Source: Alisma plantago-aquatica
Taxonomy: Eukaryota; Streptophyta; Magnoliopsida; Alismatales; Alismataceae
DNA: 64,000 nucleotides
Assembly (NCBI GenBank): GCA_963693085.1
Contig: OY856413.1
Span: forward strand, 538,798,879-538,862,878
Reading direction: 5' to 3'
Shown here: piece by piece, positions 1-12,305 of the stretch
Layout of the letters: each line of letters opens with the position of its first letter
Numbering within the stretch: position 1 is the first letter of the stretch
Notes under the pieces: generated by a model
What the model saw: only the letters and a program-made list of their open reading frames with translations
What the model was told of the DNA's origin: nothing
Database searches by the model: none
Made by a program: the position numbers and the translations under genes

Positions 1-1199
1 GTGTTCCCTTTTCGAGGTTCATAACCAAATCTTTCTATTATTTAACCATCTTCATAATATCCACAAGTCATAACACCCAATTAACCCATTTGGTTATATC
101 CATGTATTAAGAGAGAAAGATACCATGCTTTCTATTATACTCATTCAATAATATGACCTGCCTTTAGAATTAGGGTCAATGTTCTTCACATAGAGCTGAT
201 TAGGGTTTCAGTTCATGGTTACACCACCAAACCAAAAACACCAAAACCCATTTTTCTAAAACTGATTAGGTTTGGATAACATTATTTAGATATGAAACAC
301 TTACCATACTATCAGTACCAAGTATCACCTTTAATGCATGTGTGTATCATCTTCAGTAAGTTATGTTTGGGTTACAATAATGCATTATAATAACATATTG
401 ACCACTGCACCAGTATGACGTCTCAATAGTAAGTGACCCATACATTATTACTTCTTACAATTCATTAACCACATATCATACTAAGGAGAGTCGAACCTTA
501 GGCTACATAATTGGAGGGTTTCACGTAAAACTATCCAAAAGGAAACTATAGAGGCATTAGACTTGTTTATGTGTTTCCTTCCCAAATGTTATCACCATGT
601 ATTCCAACAAGGCCTATCATCATCATCACATACATCTTCATATAGTTGTGTCATTAACCTTACTCCACATGTTAAGATTATGAAAGGGAAATATAGTTGA
701 CACTTACCATGGATCATAATCTTTCATTAAGATAAGCACATTGGTCATATTATTCCATGATTAAGGTTAACATATGGATAATCAACTATTAAACCCTACA
801 TCCATTACTTCACATATAGTTGGAGAGTTTAGGGATAGACTCTTTAATTGATGGTGGACCACTTATAGTAACATCATTCTATGGTTTACTAGATTTAAAA
901 GAAGCAATTAATATTACTCATACATTACCCAAAACAACACTCTTCTCTATCATATATTGTTCATATGTGTACATCATTGAGTATCCAGACATACCATTCA
1001 ACCTTCATCAAGCAATCCCGATGTCACCCCATCAACCAAGGTATCAGATTAGACCCTCTTGTGGTGAATTGGTTTAGGGAATCTTGTCCAATCATGTCAA
1101 GTTCATTCACATATGGTGTGACAGTTTAACTACACTAGAGGTGTCAGTTTATCCACACAAGGGTTATGTCAGTTTATATCCTTGAAAGTGTAACGGGAA

Positions 1200-1350
1200 A
1201 CCCTTCTTGAAGGTGTATCAGGCATCAAATCTTGAAGGGATATCAGGAATCACCCCTTGAAGGGATATTGGGCATCACCACCCTAAGGTGTGATGAGAAA
1301 CACATGGTGTATCGGGCATCCATTCTTGGAGGGGTGTCGGGCATCACATA
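1200..1350. repeat. Degenerate tandem repeat (GAAGG-TATCGGGCATCA)
   Basis: Several successive units of roughly 25-45 bp share the core TATC(A/G)GGCATCA followed by CTTGAAGGG. Copies have drifted. The array is inside the probable LTR of element A. Confidence 0.55.
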
Positions 1351-2448
1351 GTGTGTCATGAAGCACTAGGGTTAGGTCATGACGGTCATTAGTTCAATCA
1401 TGGGCGTAACGACAAGTGTTCTTTCAAAAAACCTCACATAAGGGGCCCTCATGGTCATGACAGGCTAGCAAGGTATATCGACCTAGCCCCCATCTAGGGC
1501 ATCATGGTTATCTTCCAAAACGGACCAACTCCTCAAGGTGCCTCCATAGCCATAACAGGCTAATGCAACAATAAGTATGTCGGGCAACAACACATAACGA
1601 AAGCATCGATTGGCTACGTGTCTCAGTTTATGGTACTCCTAGGTCATGAAAGATTACCCTCATCAAGGCATAATGGTTTATGTACATCAAGAGTGTGACG
1701 GCTAACTCCCTGCAATGCATATCAGTTTAGCAATCACATATAGGATTATCACCCACAAAATGCGTGGACTTAGGTCTCTCTGAGTCGTGACAACTAGTCA
1801 TATGATGTATCAATTTGTAGCTCTGCAAGTCATGACGGATACACACCATAACGTGTCAGCCTAGTCATCTTCAAGCTTAGGAAACTCGGTCACTAAACCA
1901 CCTACTATCATGGCAAGAAGGTGTAAAACATGGGCAACAACTTAAACACAGTTCCTTCATCAAAACATTCCTCAAACCATCACTAGTTACTAACATATAA
2001 GAATTACCTAATCAAGAGATGAATATCAACTTAAGCATATAAAGAGTGATAATAACAAAGGAGATTAAGAGTTATATAACCCGCCTCAAAGATCACCACC
2101 CAGATCCAGGCTCCAAGGTCAAGCTCCAAGTTCACAAGCTCAAGGTAGAAGATGATCTTCCAAACTTGGTCACCACCACACCTCCATGGAAGAATATGAT
2201 ACCAAGGTTAAAAGGGTTCGAGGAGGAGAGAAAGATAACCAAGATCCATGGATAAAAAGAAGAAAGAAGGAGAGCTAGGAATCGTGGCTTACCCAGGTAG
2301 AAGATGAAGGGAACACTACAAGCTTGGGACTCATCCACCAAGCTCCAAGAGAGACTCCTTAAGATCCTTAGCTTCTTAAGTTCATCCAAAAAGGAAGAGG
2401 GAAAGAAAATATGGCCAACATGATCCTCTTGCATGGAGAGAAAGGAGT

Positions 2449-2458
2449 ATATATATAA
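2449..2458 (-). promoter_or_regulatory. Possible LTR TATA box of chromovirus A, 3' LTR
   Basis: TATATATATA precedes, on the minus strand, a CT-rich stretch ending about 1 kb from the U3 start at 3496. The motif is palindromic so strand rests on context only. The other LTR has TATAAATGC on the minus strand at a similar distance (about 0.83 kb) from its U3 start. Confidence 0.35.
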
Positions 2459-2609
2459 GAGGGATGAGATAAAGAGATCATGGAAGAGGTGTCACCACCT
2501 AAGGTGAAACTTGTCCACAAGAAAAGAGGCACATGTAATAACATGAAAGGCATTGTGATAATATCTAGGCTAGATATCATCCACTTTGTCTTCTACCAAG
2601 GTCATGGAC

Positions 2610-2792
2610 GATATGCCAAAGCTCTACATCTTCACAAACCGATATGACAAAGCTCAACATACTCTCAAACCGATAGAGCATACTCCATACATCCACAAAC
2701 CGATAGGCACAACCCACACTCTCACAAACTGATAGAGAAAAATCCTACATACTTCACAAATTGATAGGCACCATCTCTAAGATCTCTAACCC
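2610..2792. repeat. Minisatellite of about six units, 29-35 bp
   Basis: Units begin GATA(T/G) and end CTCACAAACC or a variant. Starts lie near 2610, 2641, 2672, 2702, 2731 and 2763. Unit length is regular (29-35 bp) but the middle of each unit varies. Confidence 0.7.
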
Positions 2793-3496
2793 GAGATAGC
2801 ACATTTAAGAGCAAAACATACCTCACTCATGTGCTCCATATATCACCAAAGATGTCACCACACAACAAAGATCCAAACAAGGTGACGAACTCTTCTTATT
2901 TCCTCTATATGATTCCAAGAGAGGGAAGGGACACTCTAGAGATGGTAAATTGCATAGTAACCCTTCACTTTGGATAATTTGCAATTTACACCAAAATTGA
3001 CACATAAAGCACAAACATCAACCATACAAGCTCAACTTTGGAACTCAGATTTTCCACAAGTCTCCCCTTATCATCATTCTCTCTCTTATGATACCAAAGA
3101 ACGAAGGAAACACTCATCACATGACATATTGCAATATAACCCCTCATCTTGGGTAATTTTCACTTTGGTCCAAAATAGACAAACATTGCTTAAACAACAT
3201 TTAAAAAGAACCAAACTTGAAACATAAGTGGGTCACATGATTACAAAAATCCTCAAAGGATTAGATTAATGTTCTAAGAAACTTACTTGAGTAAAAAAAA
3301 TAGGGTTAGCCCAAAACCCAGGTCAAGGTCCTTACACCACTATCCTTACGAGGAATATTTACATTGATAATCCTATAGATTAAAATATATAGAAAACTAT
3401 GATTTGTCTTTAAAAATCCTAGATAATTTTTTTTATCAAATCCAAACTAGAGATAACTTACTTGTTAAGGAGTTAAACTAGGTTAGGTTCTTCACA

Positions 3497-3511
3497 AATT
3501 CTTCCCGTCTT
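3497..3511 (-). other. Polypurine tract of chromovirus A
   Basis: On the minus strand this reads AAGACGGGAAGAATT and abuts the LTR start TGTGAAGAACC. Purine-rich tract next to a 3' LTR is the plus-strand primer of LTR retrotransposons. It fits the position just after the pol end. Confidence 0.6.
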
Positions 3512-6281
3512 AAGAATTTTTTCCTTGAAACTTAAAACAACTTAGTACAGGCTCTCCCTATTTCACTTTCAAGTCCCATGTTTCTTATTCAGGGTTATGA
3601 TGTTTCCTCATTACCTTTACCATAGGTATATCATAGTTTCCAAGCTTTTGAATCTTTTTTATCTCAGATCTGGAATGGTCCTTCTTCATTATTGACATCA
3701 TTTGTTACATGCACATCAATTGTCTGTAGAATATGAGTAGTTTCCGGATGACATTTCCTTAACACGGATACATGAAATTCATTATGCAACCATTGTATCT
3801 CAAGTGGTATTTGTAGTTTATAGTCTACCTTGCATATCCTTTCTATGGCAGGGACCCACATATCTAGGAATCAACTTATCTTTCTTTACAAATATGAGAA
3901 TGCCTTTCCTTGGAAAAACATTCAAATATACTTTGTCGCTTCAAATTCTAGGAATCCATGGCTTTTATCAGCATAAATTTTCTTCCTTTCGTGTGCAACA
4001 TTAATTTTTTTTTGTTATCAATTCAATATTTTCTACTGTCTCGTATCAATTCAATCTCTTTTGTAGTCTCATATACTATTTTAGGACCCATCAATAGTTT
4101 TTATCTAGTTTCATGCCAACATATTAGTGATATGCACTTTTCCCACATAGAGACTTGTATGGTGCCATTACTATGCTAGATTTATAACTATTATTATAAG
4201 AAAACTCTATGAAGTTCACATGTATAGCTCAACTATCTAAAAATTGTAAGACACACACTCTCAACATATCTTCTACAGCCTAAATCATGCTTTTGGATTG
4301 TCCACAACCTGAGGATGAAAAGATATACTAATAAGTTTTTTCCCCATAGTTCTATGTAGTTTATTCCAAAATCTAGAAGTAAATAATCATACTTGATCTG
4401 ACACTATTGTCAAAGTAATTCAATGTAATCTAACTATCTCATCAATATATATCCGTGTTAATCGATCAACCACATATTTGGTCTTTACTAGTAAAAAATG
4501 ATCCAATTTACCTAATCAATCAAGAATAACCCATAAGGAATCAAAACATCTTGTTGGATGAGATAGTCCAACTACAACATCCTTAGTTATTTATTCTATC
4601 TCCATTCATATATATGTACATGATGTAATGTTTCTGATGGTCTCTAATGTTCTACTTTGACCTGATGGAATACTCCACAACTTGCCACTAATTTAGCCAC
4701 ATCTTTTTATTCAATGCCACTAGTATAACTCTTTCATGTTATGCTAAATCTTAGTACTACCTGGATGCATTGCATACATAGAACTATGTGCCTCCTCTAA
4801 TATCACCTTCTTTAATTTTGCTTAGTTTGGTACATATATGCTTCCTTTGAATTGTATAACATTATCATTTGAATAATGGAACCCTTCTTCCTTTCTTTTC
4901 TGCATTTCAGACTTAATCTTTTGGATCTCTGGATCTTTGTATTGTTTTTTATGACTCTTCTCTTTTAAAGTTGGTTTAATTTGTAAATATGATAATATTA
5001 TTCTCACATTTGTTATTTCTATTATAGTATTCATTCATCTAAGTTCTAACAACATATTTCTCTATTTACATGCTAAATTATATAATCTATACATAAACAT
5101 GAAGGATGATATACAACTTAGTGCATCTACTACTACATCATACTTGCCAAGATGATATCAATGGTACATTCATAATATTTGATTAATTCAAGCCATCTAT
5201 GCTATCTCAAGTTCAAGTCTTCTATGCGTGAAGTAGTTTAGACTCTGATGATCTGTATACACTTGGCATGCTTCTCCATAAAGATAATTTTGCTAAGTCT
5301 AAAGAGATAAAATGAATGTAGCTAATTCCAAATCATGATTTGGATATTTTTTTTCATGTTTCTTTAGTTGTATAGAAGCATACACAATCACCTTACAATC
5401 TTGCAAAAGAAAACATTTCAATCCTTTTCTGAGAGCATCACAGAAAACTACATAATCCATGCCGTTCTCTGGTAAGATTAAAACCGGTGTAGATGGAAAC
5501 TTTCCCTTTAGAGTCTAGAAACATTCTCACACTATTATGTCCAAATTAAAGGTGTTTCCTTCCTTGTTAACCTTGTTAATGGCATTGCTAAAACACTAAA
5601 GTTTTGTATGAATCATATATAATACCCTTCTAGACTAAGAAAGTTGCAAGTTTTTGTTGCTATAATATTGACTCCACTTTCTTAGTGTACACACAAATTC
5701 CTTGCCCAGATATTACATGTCCCTTAGGCAAATTCAGTAAGCTAGAACTCACATTTTCTAAACTTAACATATAATTTGTGTTGTCCCTAACGTTTTGAAG
5801 AAGTCCTTTGTGGTACTAAAGTTGCTCAACATTCATAGAGTATATCAAACTGTCATCTATAAACAAAACCACAAACTAATCTAAGTTTTGTCTGAACACT
5901 TTGTTCATTAGGTTCATAAATAGTGATGGTGCACTAGTTAGTCCAAATGACATAACAAAAAATTCATAATTCCCATATCTGGTGTGTAAAGACATTTTTG
6001 GTATATTCTCAAGTTTAGTCTTTAACTAGTGATAGCCTAATGTTAGATCCATCTTAGAAAAGATTATAGATCCTCTGAGGTGGTTGAAAAAACCATCAAT
6101 TCTATGTAGTGGGTATTTCTTCTTAATAGTCACCCTTTTATCTATTTGTAATCAATGTATAATCTAATTGCACCATCCTTCTTTTTCAAAAATCAAGCTG
6201 GTGCTCCCCATGGTGACATACTTGGTTGAATAAAGCCTTTATCTAAAATTCCTACATTTGTACCTTGAGTTCCCTGAGCTC
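3512..6281 (-). pseudogene. Chromovirus A pol: reverse transcriptase, RNase H, integrase, chromodomain (decayed)
   Basis: Minus-strand gypsy pol, full of stops and frameshifts. Read from 6281 downwards: the RT start, with an LKKKDGAIRL-like block and an 'IDY' remnant at about 6130-6190 followed by FSTTSEDL (the usual position of the hairpin 'FDQL..A' region); RNase H and spacer to about 5030; the spacer ending in ...KGSIYVPN (4822-5034), which corresponds to the linker before the integrase zinc-binding domain; and the integrase C-terminus with EFHVSVLRKCHPE (3664-3861), a close match to the gypsy 'FHVSMLRKY.PD' signature. At 3520-3660, TWDLESE and LF remnants mark the chromodomain. Order PR-RT-RH-IN-chromodomain makes this a chromovirus. 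No product is expected. The 5' part of the gene is displaced by three insertions. Confidence 0.85.
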
Positions 6282-6764
6282 TAGGGGTGAGAAAATAATG
6301 GTTCAGACTGCAAAACCGGACTGGACTGCTCAATTAAGTCCGGTCTGGTCTGGTCCATTTTGAGTTTGGTCTGGTCCTTGGTATGGGAATTTCGATGAGT
6401 TTGGTCTTCGGTCTGGTCCGGACCGCAGACTGACTTTTATATAAAATTCATGTATATTTGAAGGTAGATTCTATAATAACTACAAATAAAGTACATATAT
6501 AAGCACTACTAGTATAAATGTTTGATACTAAAGTTATTTAATTGTTAGAAGTGACTAAGATTCTCAACTTTGTACAATTAAATAAGTTGTAAAAAATGTA
6601 AAAAAGGCTGATTACGGTCTAAATGGCCCGGTCCGGTCCTAGCACAAAATGGTCTGATCCCGGTCTGGTCCTGCCTCAAAACGGTCTGGTCTATAGTCCA
6701 TATATTTGTTGAAATCTGGTCCGCGGTCCGGTCTGGTCTAGTTCTGGACTGATGCTCAACCCTA
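6282..6764. mobile_element. hAT-type MITE with GGTCTGGTCC subterminal repeats
   Basis: A 483-bp insertion in the RT gene of element A. Ends are TAGGGGTGAG and (reverse complement) TAGGGTTGAGC, typical of plant hAT MITEs. An 8-bp target duplication, CTGAGCTC (6274-6281) and CTAAGCTC (6765-6772), differs at one base. Both subterminal ends (6300-6430 and 6600-6750) carry many copies of GGTCTGGTC and CCGGTCCGG; the middle is AT-rich. It encodes no transposase. Flanking pol sequence resumes on both sides. Confidence 0.9.
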
Positions 6765-7017
6765 CTAAGCTCCTCTAGTTCCATGCGATAAGGTGGCAAG
6801 GAAATGGGTTAGTTATGTGGTTTAAAACTAATATTAGAGTTAACTTCTCTAAGTGGTGGCAATCTTTGTAACTCTTTAGGATACAAATCACTAAACTCGT
6901 GAACTATAGGTACAATTAATGTTTTTGGATTCTCAAATTGAGTGTCTAACACATGTTCCGAATATCCTTGACTTCCCTTTATCAATATTTTCTCTGTTAC
7001 CACCTTAGATATGTACA
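6765..7017 (-). pseudogene. Chromovirus A pol: protease-to-RT linker
   Basis: A minus-strand fragment encoding KGSQGYSEHVLDTQ, then VPIVHEFSDLYPKELQRLPP and REVNSNISFKP. It matches the conserved gypsy linker ('..GCQAYLA..', 'V.EFPDVFPEELPGLPP.REVEF.I'). It lies between the first MITE and the solo LTR, and its open frame runs on by chance into the LTR. Only this linker is preserved, so it is a pseudogene piece. Confidence 0.85.
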
Positions 7018-8139
7018 TGTTGGTATGTATGCCCAGAGAGCCAATCATATGATGATTGTTATGGCATATTACATAAAAGATTTGATTAATAATAACAAAG
7101 GCAAGCTTCCAATTCATTCTATTTTGCTCAGTTATGAGATAATGAGGAAACATAATGAATGTATAAAAAATGAAGATACTTAAGGACATATATCTTCAAC
7201 TACATGACTTGAACAATGAGATCATACAAATGTTAAGAGCATGTACATTCTTGCTATGTCCCTAGTCAGTTGTGATAGATAGACAGTTGTAACAGACAAG
7301 ACTTGAGTGTGGGTTGGTTGATGACATAATCTCATCAGTCATGATATGTGATATCATACAAAGCACACATATACTTGTTAGAGAACAGTGTATTAGATAG
7401 ACCCACCTTCAGAGTAGAACATTAAAACCATATATGGTGGTCATATTCATCTCTCATAAGTGAAGGTGGTGATTGTGGATCTTAGCCCTGAAGTCACTAC
7501 ACTCATCACATGTTGTTCGGTATACTTTGACATCATCCAATGTAACCCTGAATAAGGATTGCCATAACAATGATGATTGGGTAGCTGTGACACATGGGGA
7601 CTGACTGTGAGTGATGCAGATGGGATTAGTCCCTCCTACCAGAGTTTGATATCCTAGACATTTGATAAGTGAGATTGAGAAAGGCATGCACATGGACATC
7701 TGAATTAATATATGATATTGAGGTCGCATATATCTCACATAGTCTTCTCTTGGTTCAAGGAACATGGATTGAACATTGAAAGGATGACGATTCCATGCCT
7801 CAAGTTCAATCTGGATATCAGAGACAAAGAAATTATACAATCACTATAACACCTTACACAGATTGTAGTTTGAAGTTGTTCTCCAACTTTCCATTCACTT
7901 GGGTAGCACTGATGTGTAACTAGGCACCACTCTTTTCTTATGATGTCATAAACCAGTTATGGACACTTATTGCCAACATAATATGGGAACTATAGGGTCA
8001 CATAAATATGAACTCACCTAGAAGAGGATTTAATCCATAAATTATGTTTCAGTTGATTACTAAATATGTTTAGGTATCCAATTTAATAACCAATTAACTG
8101 ATTGGACTCAAAACCATCAAGTTCAAGTGTTGGACTGAC

Positions 8140-8510
8140 TGGTTGGAGTATCACGTTTATTGGAAATTGGATTGGCTGAATTATGCATGAATCAGGACAC
8201 CAACTGATTGGCTCACTGGGTAAACTGATCAGCCGAGGTTGGTGGGATGATCAGTTCAGCTAGTGAACTGATTGGTTTGGTCATGCCAATCGAATCTTGT
8301 GATTTTTCTGATTCAAGAGAATAGTTGATTGTTTCACTTGTTCAATTCGATTAATACAAGGAATTAATGTTGGACATTAATTGGAAACAAACTGTCAATT
8401 CAATTATGATTGGGAAACATGTGAACCGATCAGCTCACTAAGTGAATCGATCATATCACTGTGCCATCAGACCAGTTCACCAGTGAACTGACCGGTTCAC
8501 CTGTCGTAGG
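8140..8510. repeat. Repeated AACTGATTGG / CAGTTCAC motifs in the LTR U3
   Basis: Multiple copies of AACTGATTGG and GAACTGAYYGGTT, plus near-palindromes such as CAGTTCACCAGTGAACTG (about 8470) and CAGTTCAGCTAGTGAACTG (about 8251). They lie upstream of the TATA box and are largely absent from the related LTR at 36744-45242, explaining part of the length difference. Confidence 0.55.
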
Positions 8511-8580
8511 GAAATTAATTCATGAAATTTTAGACCCTTTTACTCCTGCTCAGACTGAGAATCTAGACCCTAGCCCCTCC

Positions 8581-8590
8581 TATAAATAGA
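8581..8590 (+). promoter_or_regulatory. TATA box of the copia-like LTR
   Basis: TATAAATAGA, followed by GC-rich then purine-rich sequence, in the usual position between U3 and R. Confidence 0.6.
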
Positions 8591-9163
8591 GGGGTACCGA
8601 GGGGTTTCCCAATACACACAATTGAGAATCAATTGCTCTAAAAATTGTTGTCCTCTCTGGTTGTGGTAACCGAGAGACCCCAAACAATTCCTACCCGACT
8701 AGAGAGGGACAATGAGGGAGAGAAAAACTGACAAAAAATTGTGAGAGAGCATGTTGGTGATTAGTATGCCAACAGAAGGGGACAACTCCTTCCAATCTAT
8801 TCTAATAGAATTATAAGAGTTCTAGGTGGTCTGTGTGGACTACCATAGAGGCAAGGTAGCCTTTGCCCGTCGCTAGGAGGACAAAGTCAGCCTACAATAT
8901 GTGGAGGAGATACTGCTATCATCTTTTGAGTCTGCTGTCTGTGGTGGAGACCAGGAGCTTTGGTAGACGAGTCCTAGTGCAACTAGGAGTGAATGATTAC
9001 TACAATGAGATATAGTTGCTAGACTTGCTCCAGAACTAGGTATAAGCTTGTTAAACTATCCCTTCCATTACATAGTTATTGACACGATCTTGTTGTTTTG
9101 GGGGAATATGGATAGATAAAAATTTTGTTTCCACTGCCTACTTTGTGCCCATATTTCCCTACA

Positions 9164-10393
9164 ATACATGTCAATAAGATTTTCCTATCTCTTATGAAGA
9201 TCCATGTCTTATTTCCATCATTAAACTCTACTTCCTTAGTGAAAAAAAATCTATTTTGTCACCTTATATTGTTGTAAGCAATTTATTCCTAGGATAAAAT
9301 CAAATCCATATGTTGAGTGGAAGATATCCACTTGAATATTGTAAGTTCTAGCATATTACAGACATTTAGGATATATCTCAGTTATAAACATAGGCTTTAC
9401 TATAGGGTATTCATAATAAAATCATAAGATATAGGTATACTTCTGAGGAAAGTTTTAGAGCTCACATCTTTAGTTAGAAAGGGATGAGCAGCACCAAGTG
9501 CCAGTTTAAACATATACTGGAGTAATGATATCAGTAAAAAGTTGCATATGACCTATCACAACTCATGTATGTATCATTTCTTATTGTTGATTCATGTGAT
9601 AAGCTCTTCTTGTAGTGGGCACTTTTCCTTTTCCTTTACCAATATCACCTTGTGATGTGGTCCCTTTTACACTAGAACCTGCTTGTGAATTCACATTTTC
9701 TGATGCCACTGTATTGTGTTTGTTGTAGTTGGTGGTACCGTCCCCTCATCCTTTATTCCAATTGTTGTGTCTATCCTCCTCGTGAGAAATCTCTAGAAAA
9801 TGTCTAGGCTGACCACATGTTAAACATGTAGGTGGACTAGGTCCCCAACCCAAACCTCTATGCATCTATTCACAATTAAAACATTGTTGTGGTGTCTAAG
9901 CATAACTAGATACTTTGGATGCTTGGGAATTTGTAGCTATAGAAGGTTTTGTACCACTGGTTCCTAGGATGAAATCCCATACCATAACCTATATTACCTT
10001 TACCTCTACTTTATTTTTGCCTCTATGGTGTGCTAAAAGAAGATGGTATGTTTGTATATAGTGCTGGTCTACTAGCTCTTGGATGGATACTAGAACCTAG
10101 TCTAGATATCTTAGAACTGACTCTTGTCCACCCTTACACTTCCTGTATAATTTGAATAGCCCTCTCAAATCTTCTATAAGCATGCACAAAATCATGAAAA
10201 TCCAAATGAGTCTCCTTGATAGGTACTTTTTCTTGCATCCATGTATTTAACCCCTCTTTGAATCTTCTTATCTTATTGTCATCCATGATAAAGATTTGTG
10301 GGCAAAATCTTAATAATTAAAGGTATAGGAATTCATATTCTGTCACTAACATATTCCCCTACTTTGTTCTTTCAAACTATGTAATCCTCTCAT
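9164..10393 (-). pseudogene. Chromovirus A protease and gag C-terminal half
   Basis: Minus strand. Protease remnants at about 9200-9300 read FDFILGINCL, equivalent to the gypsy 'DF.VILGMDWL' motif, then an FNDGNKTW..RDRKILLTC block that leads into the linker across the solo LTR. A zinc knuckle at about 9800-9840 reads CLTCGQPRHF with the last cysteine changed to serine. The gag core at about 10140-10330 has RRFKEGLN..MQEKVP and FERAIQ. The frame is broken repeatedly. Gag stops at 10393, where element B inserted, and resumes at 32183. Confidence 0.8.
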
Positions 10394-12291
10394 TGATCGC
10401 TCTTTTTTGTGGGCCAAAAGTTTAAACACAATTGTCCTAGTCAAAGAAATCAGACTTTGAATTTATACCCGACTAGTAGAGACATCCACAACTCAATACA
10501 GAGTCCTTGTAGTAGTGTGGGGTCAAACATAGGGACAAGGAGAATAATAGAGTAAGAACACAAAATCGTGGATTAGTCTAATCTAACCAAAGAATAAACT
10601 TCATGGTGTTCCGATTAAGGAGCGAATTAAATCTAATGAAGAAGTAAACTAAATATTGAAAGATAAAAGGAATAACAAAGATAAATTGAGAAATCAAAAC
10701 AAAAGGGGACTTGGATTGGGTTTCACCAATCAATCCAACCACAACCATGTAAACCTTCACCCCTATTTTATATATATTCTCTACTTATTTTGCAAACATC
10801 CATAAGAAAATATTTGTTCCTTTTTTCTCTCGAGATCCAGATAGATATCTATCTAATGGGGTTACCTCTCTAGAGGTATTAACTAAAAGATCAAGGGAAA
10901 ACAATGTGAATTTTGTTATAGAAACTCCTCACTCTCGTGTATCGTTACTATCCTATACTCCAGATTTCGTTGAAACCATTCTCTCGAACAATATTCATAT
11001 CAAACATCAAAATAGGGCAGCTAATCATCAATTGATGCAATAAAACAAGAGTATAAAAATAAAACTTTTAAGAACACATGCATAATATAGAAAGGTGAAC
11101 AATTATATAGTTGGGAGGACCTAATGGCTTCTCCCAACCCAAGTTAATGGGTTCAGCCACACATGGCTAAAGAAATGGAAAGTGCACAACTAGAATAGGT
11201 CATGATAAAGGAAGGGGAAGAAGGGGATTGATACAAATGTTGATAGAATGATCGATCTACCAACCTCTTGGCTAATATCCTGGCGGTCAACAATAGTGTC
11301 GACATGTTTCCTCCTCCCTTCTGATCTTGGCTTGAAATGAGAAGGTCCTACAGATTGGCGATGATGAAAAATGGAGTCGTCGAGGAGCAAGGTCGATAGG
11401 ATAGATCAATAGATTTAGGTAGGTTGAAAGGTCTCATCCTTCGGCTCTAGAACTTGAGAAGACTTGGCGACAGCCTCTCGGCACTTTTACTCCAAGGATT
11501 CAAGATGCGTTGAAGTGATGTCCTGGGGGTCTATTTATAGTCTTTGACCTAAGGTTTATGGAGGTGACTTGTCCATGTGGCATTGATGCAGATGTCGTCA
11601 AAGACATCAAAATGAGACTTCTTCGACAAATCTTTGTCGATTGACAGGTATGTCAATCTCTTCTTATCATCGATAAATTTATTCTTTACAGGGAATCTCT
11701 CGATGTGAATGACGTCGACCGTGAAGATCAATATGTTTGTTTAGGTGACTCCCTGATAGTTGTCTTTTGTACATCGATAGTGCTTTCTATGTGTCTATCG
11801 TTAGAACAATTGATGGGGTTATTGAGGATCCTCTGTTCAACAGGCGTGTCTAGGTTTGGCTCGATAGATTCAGACTGACAAGATTCTATCAGTTTCGATA
11901 GGATGGATTGTCTATTTCTAATCCACAGAAATGGAACTTTCTCTTTTTCTTGACATTCATTACTCGAACATATGGTTGTTGAGGCTCTTCAATCCAACAA
12001 GTTGGTGCTTGACGAGTCTGTTGAGCTTGAGTTGACTAGTCTTTTTATCAGATTCCTTGGTGAAAACTTATCTTGTCAACCGGTTGGTCAATTGTTTGAA
12101 ACTAGGTCTTTCAGACTTCATCAATTTCACTGGGTGCACTCGATACCTTCAAATATCATCAACACAATATTAGAGTTTTATCATTTAAGTGAACCAAAGT
12201 AAAATTTGGTAAAACCAAACATTAAACATTATTTCTCTTGATCTTTATTTTGTAAAAGGCTATTAAATGTGCATCAAAACTGATGTTATCA
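10394..12291 (-). repeat. 3' LTR of element B
   Basis: 1898 bp, beginning TGATCGCTCTTTTTTG and ending GATGTTATCA on the plus strand. It matches 30291-32182 along its whole length with scattered substitutions. It is rich in TCGAT/GTCGAC words. Small open frames inside it are paired between both LTRs only because the LTRs are copies. Confidence 0.92.
11531..11540 (-). promoter_or_regulatory. TATA box of element B 3' LTR
   Basis: CTATAAATAG on the minus strand. The same box is at 31421-31430 in the other LTR, the copy that would drive the element. Confidence 0.6.
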
Positions 12292-12305
12292 ACTCCCCCA
12301 AACTT
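12292..12305 (-). other. Polypurine tract of element B
   Basis: On the minus strand AAGTTTGGGGGAGT immediately precedes the 3' LTR. 'TTTGGGGGAGT' tracts are usual in Athila/Tat elements. Confidence 0.75.

Larger units (their letters stand above)
1..3496 (-). repeat. Probable 3' LTR of chromovirus A (left limit not resolved)
   Basis: Non-coding stretch ending in ...TTCACA at 3496, directly before a reversed polypurine tract and the decayed chromodomain end of a minus-strand gypsy element, so its right edge is the start (U3) of that element's 3' LTR. About 180 bp at 3320-3496 resemble 35770-35950, which holds the same position in the opposite LTR, both in the same orientation. The remaining sequence does not obviously align by eye. 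If both LTRs were about 3.08 kb the left edge would fall near 416, but this is inference. Short open frames here have no recognisable domains and I treat them as chance. Confidence 0.5.
7018..9163 (+). mobile_element. Copia-like solo LTR (element D)
   Basis: A 2146-bp segment opening TGTTGGTATG and ending CCCTACA, flanked by GTACA (7013-7017) and ATACA (9164-9168), a 5-bp duplication with one change. The opening (ATGCCC, then GAGCCAATCATATGATGA) recalls Angela-type Ty1/copia LTRs, which is a family call from memory. A TATAAATAG promoter at 8581 sets the plus orientation, giving U3 of about 1.56 kb. No internal domain or second LTR adjoins it, so it is a solo LTR left by recombination. It splits the protease-RT linker of element A. 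A diverged relative lies at 36744-45242. Confidence 0.85.

Noticed and set aside
2610..2792. CRISPR-like array of repeated CACAAACCGATA with variable middles
   Set aside because: The units are degenerate and contiguous at about 30 bp, no cas genes occur, and the setting is a plant retrotransposon LTR. It is a minisatellite.
3320..3496. Similarity to 35770-35950 read as the two ends of a DNA transposon
   Set aside because: The copies are direct, not inverted, and adjoin a polypurine tract and pol on one side, so they are LTR ends.
6809..7189. 126-codon minus-strand open frame taken as one gene
   Set aside because: It is a chance fusion of the pol linker with the copia-like LTR at 7018.
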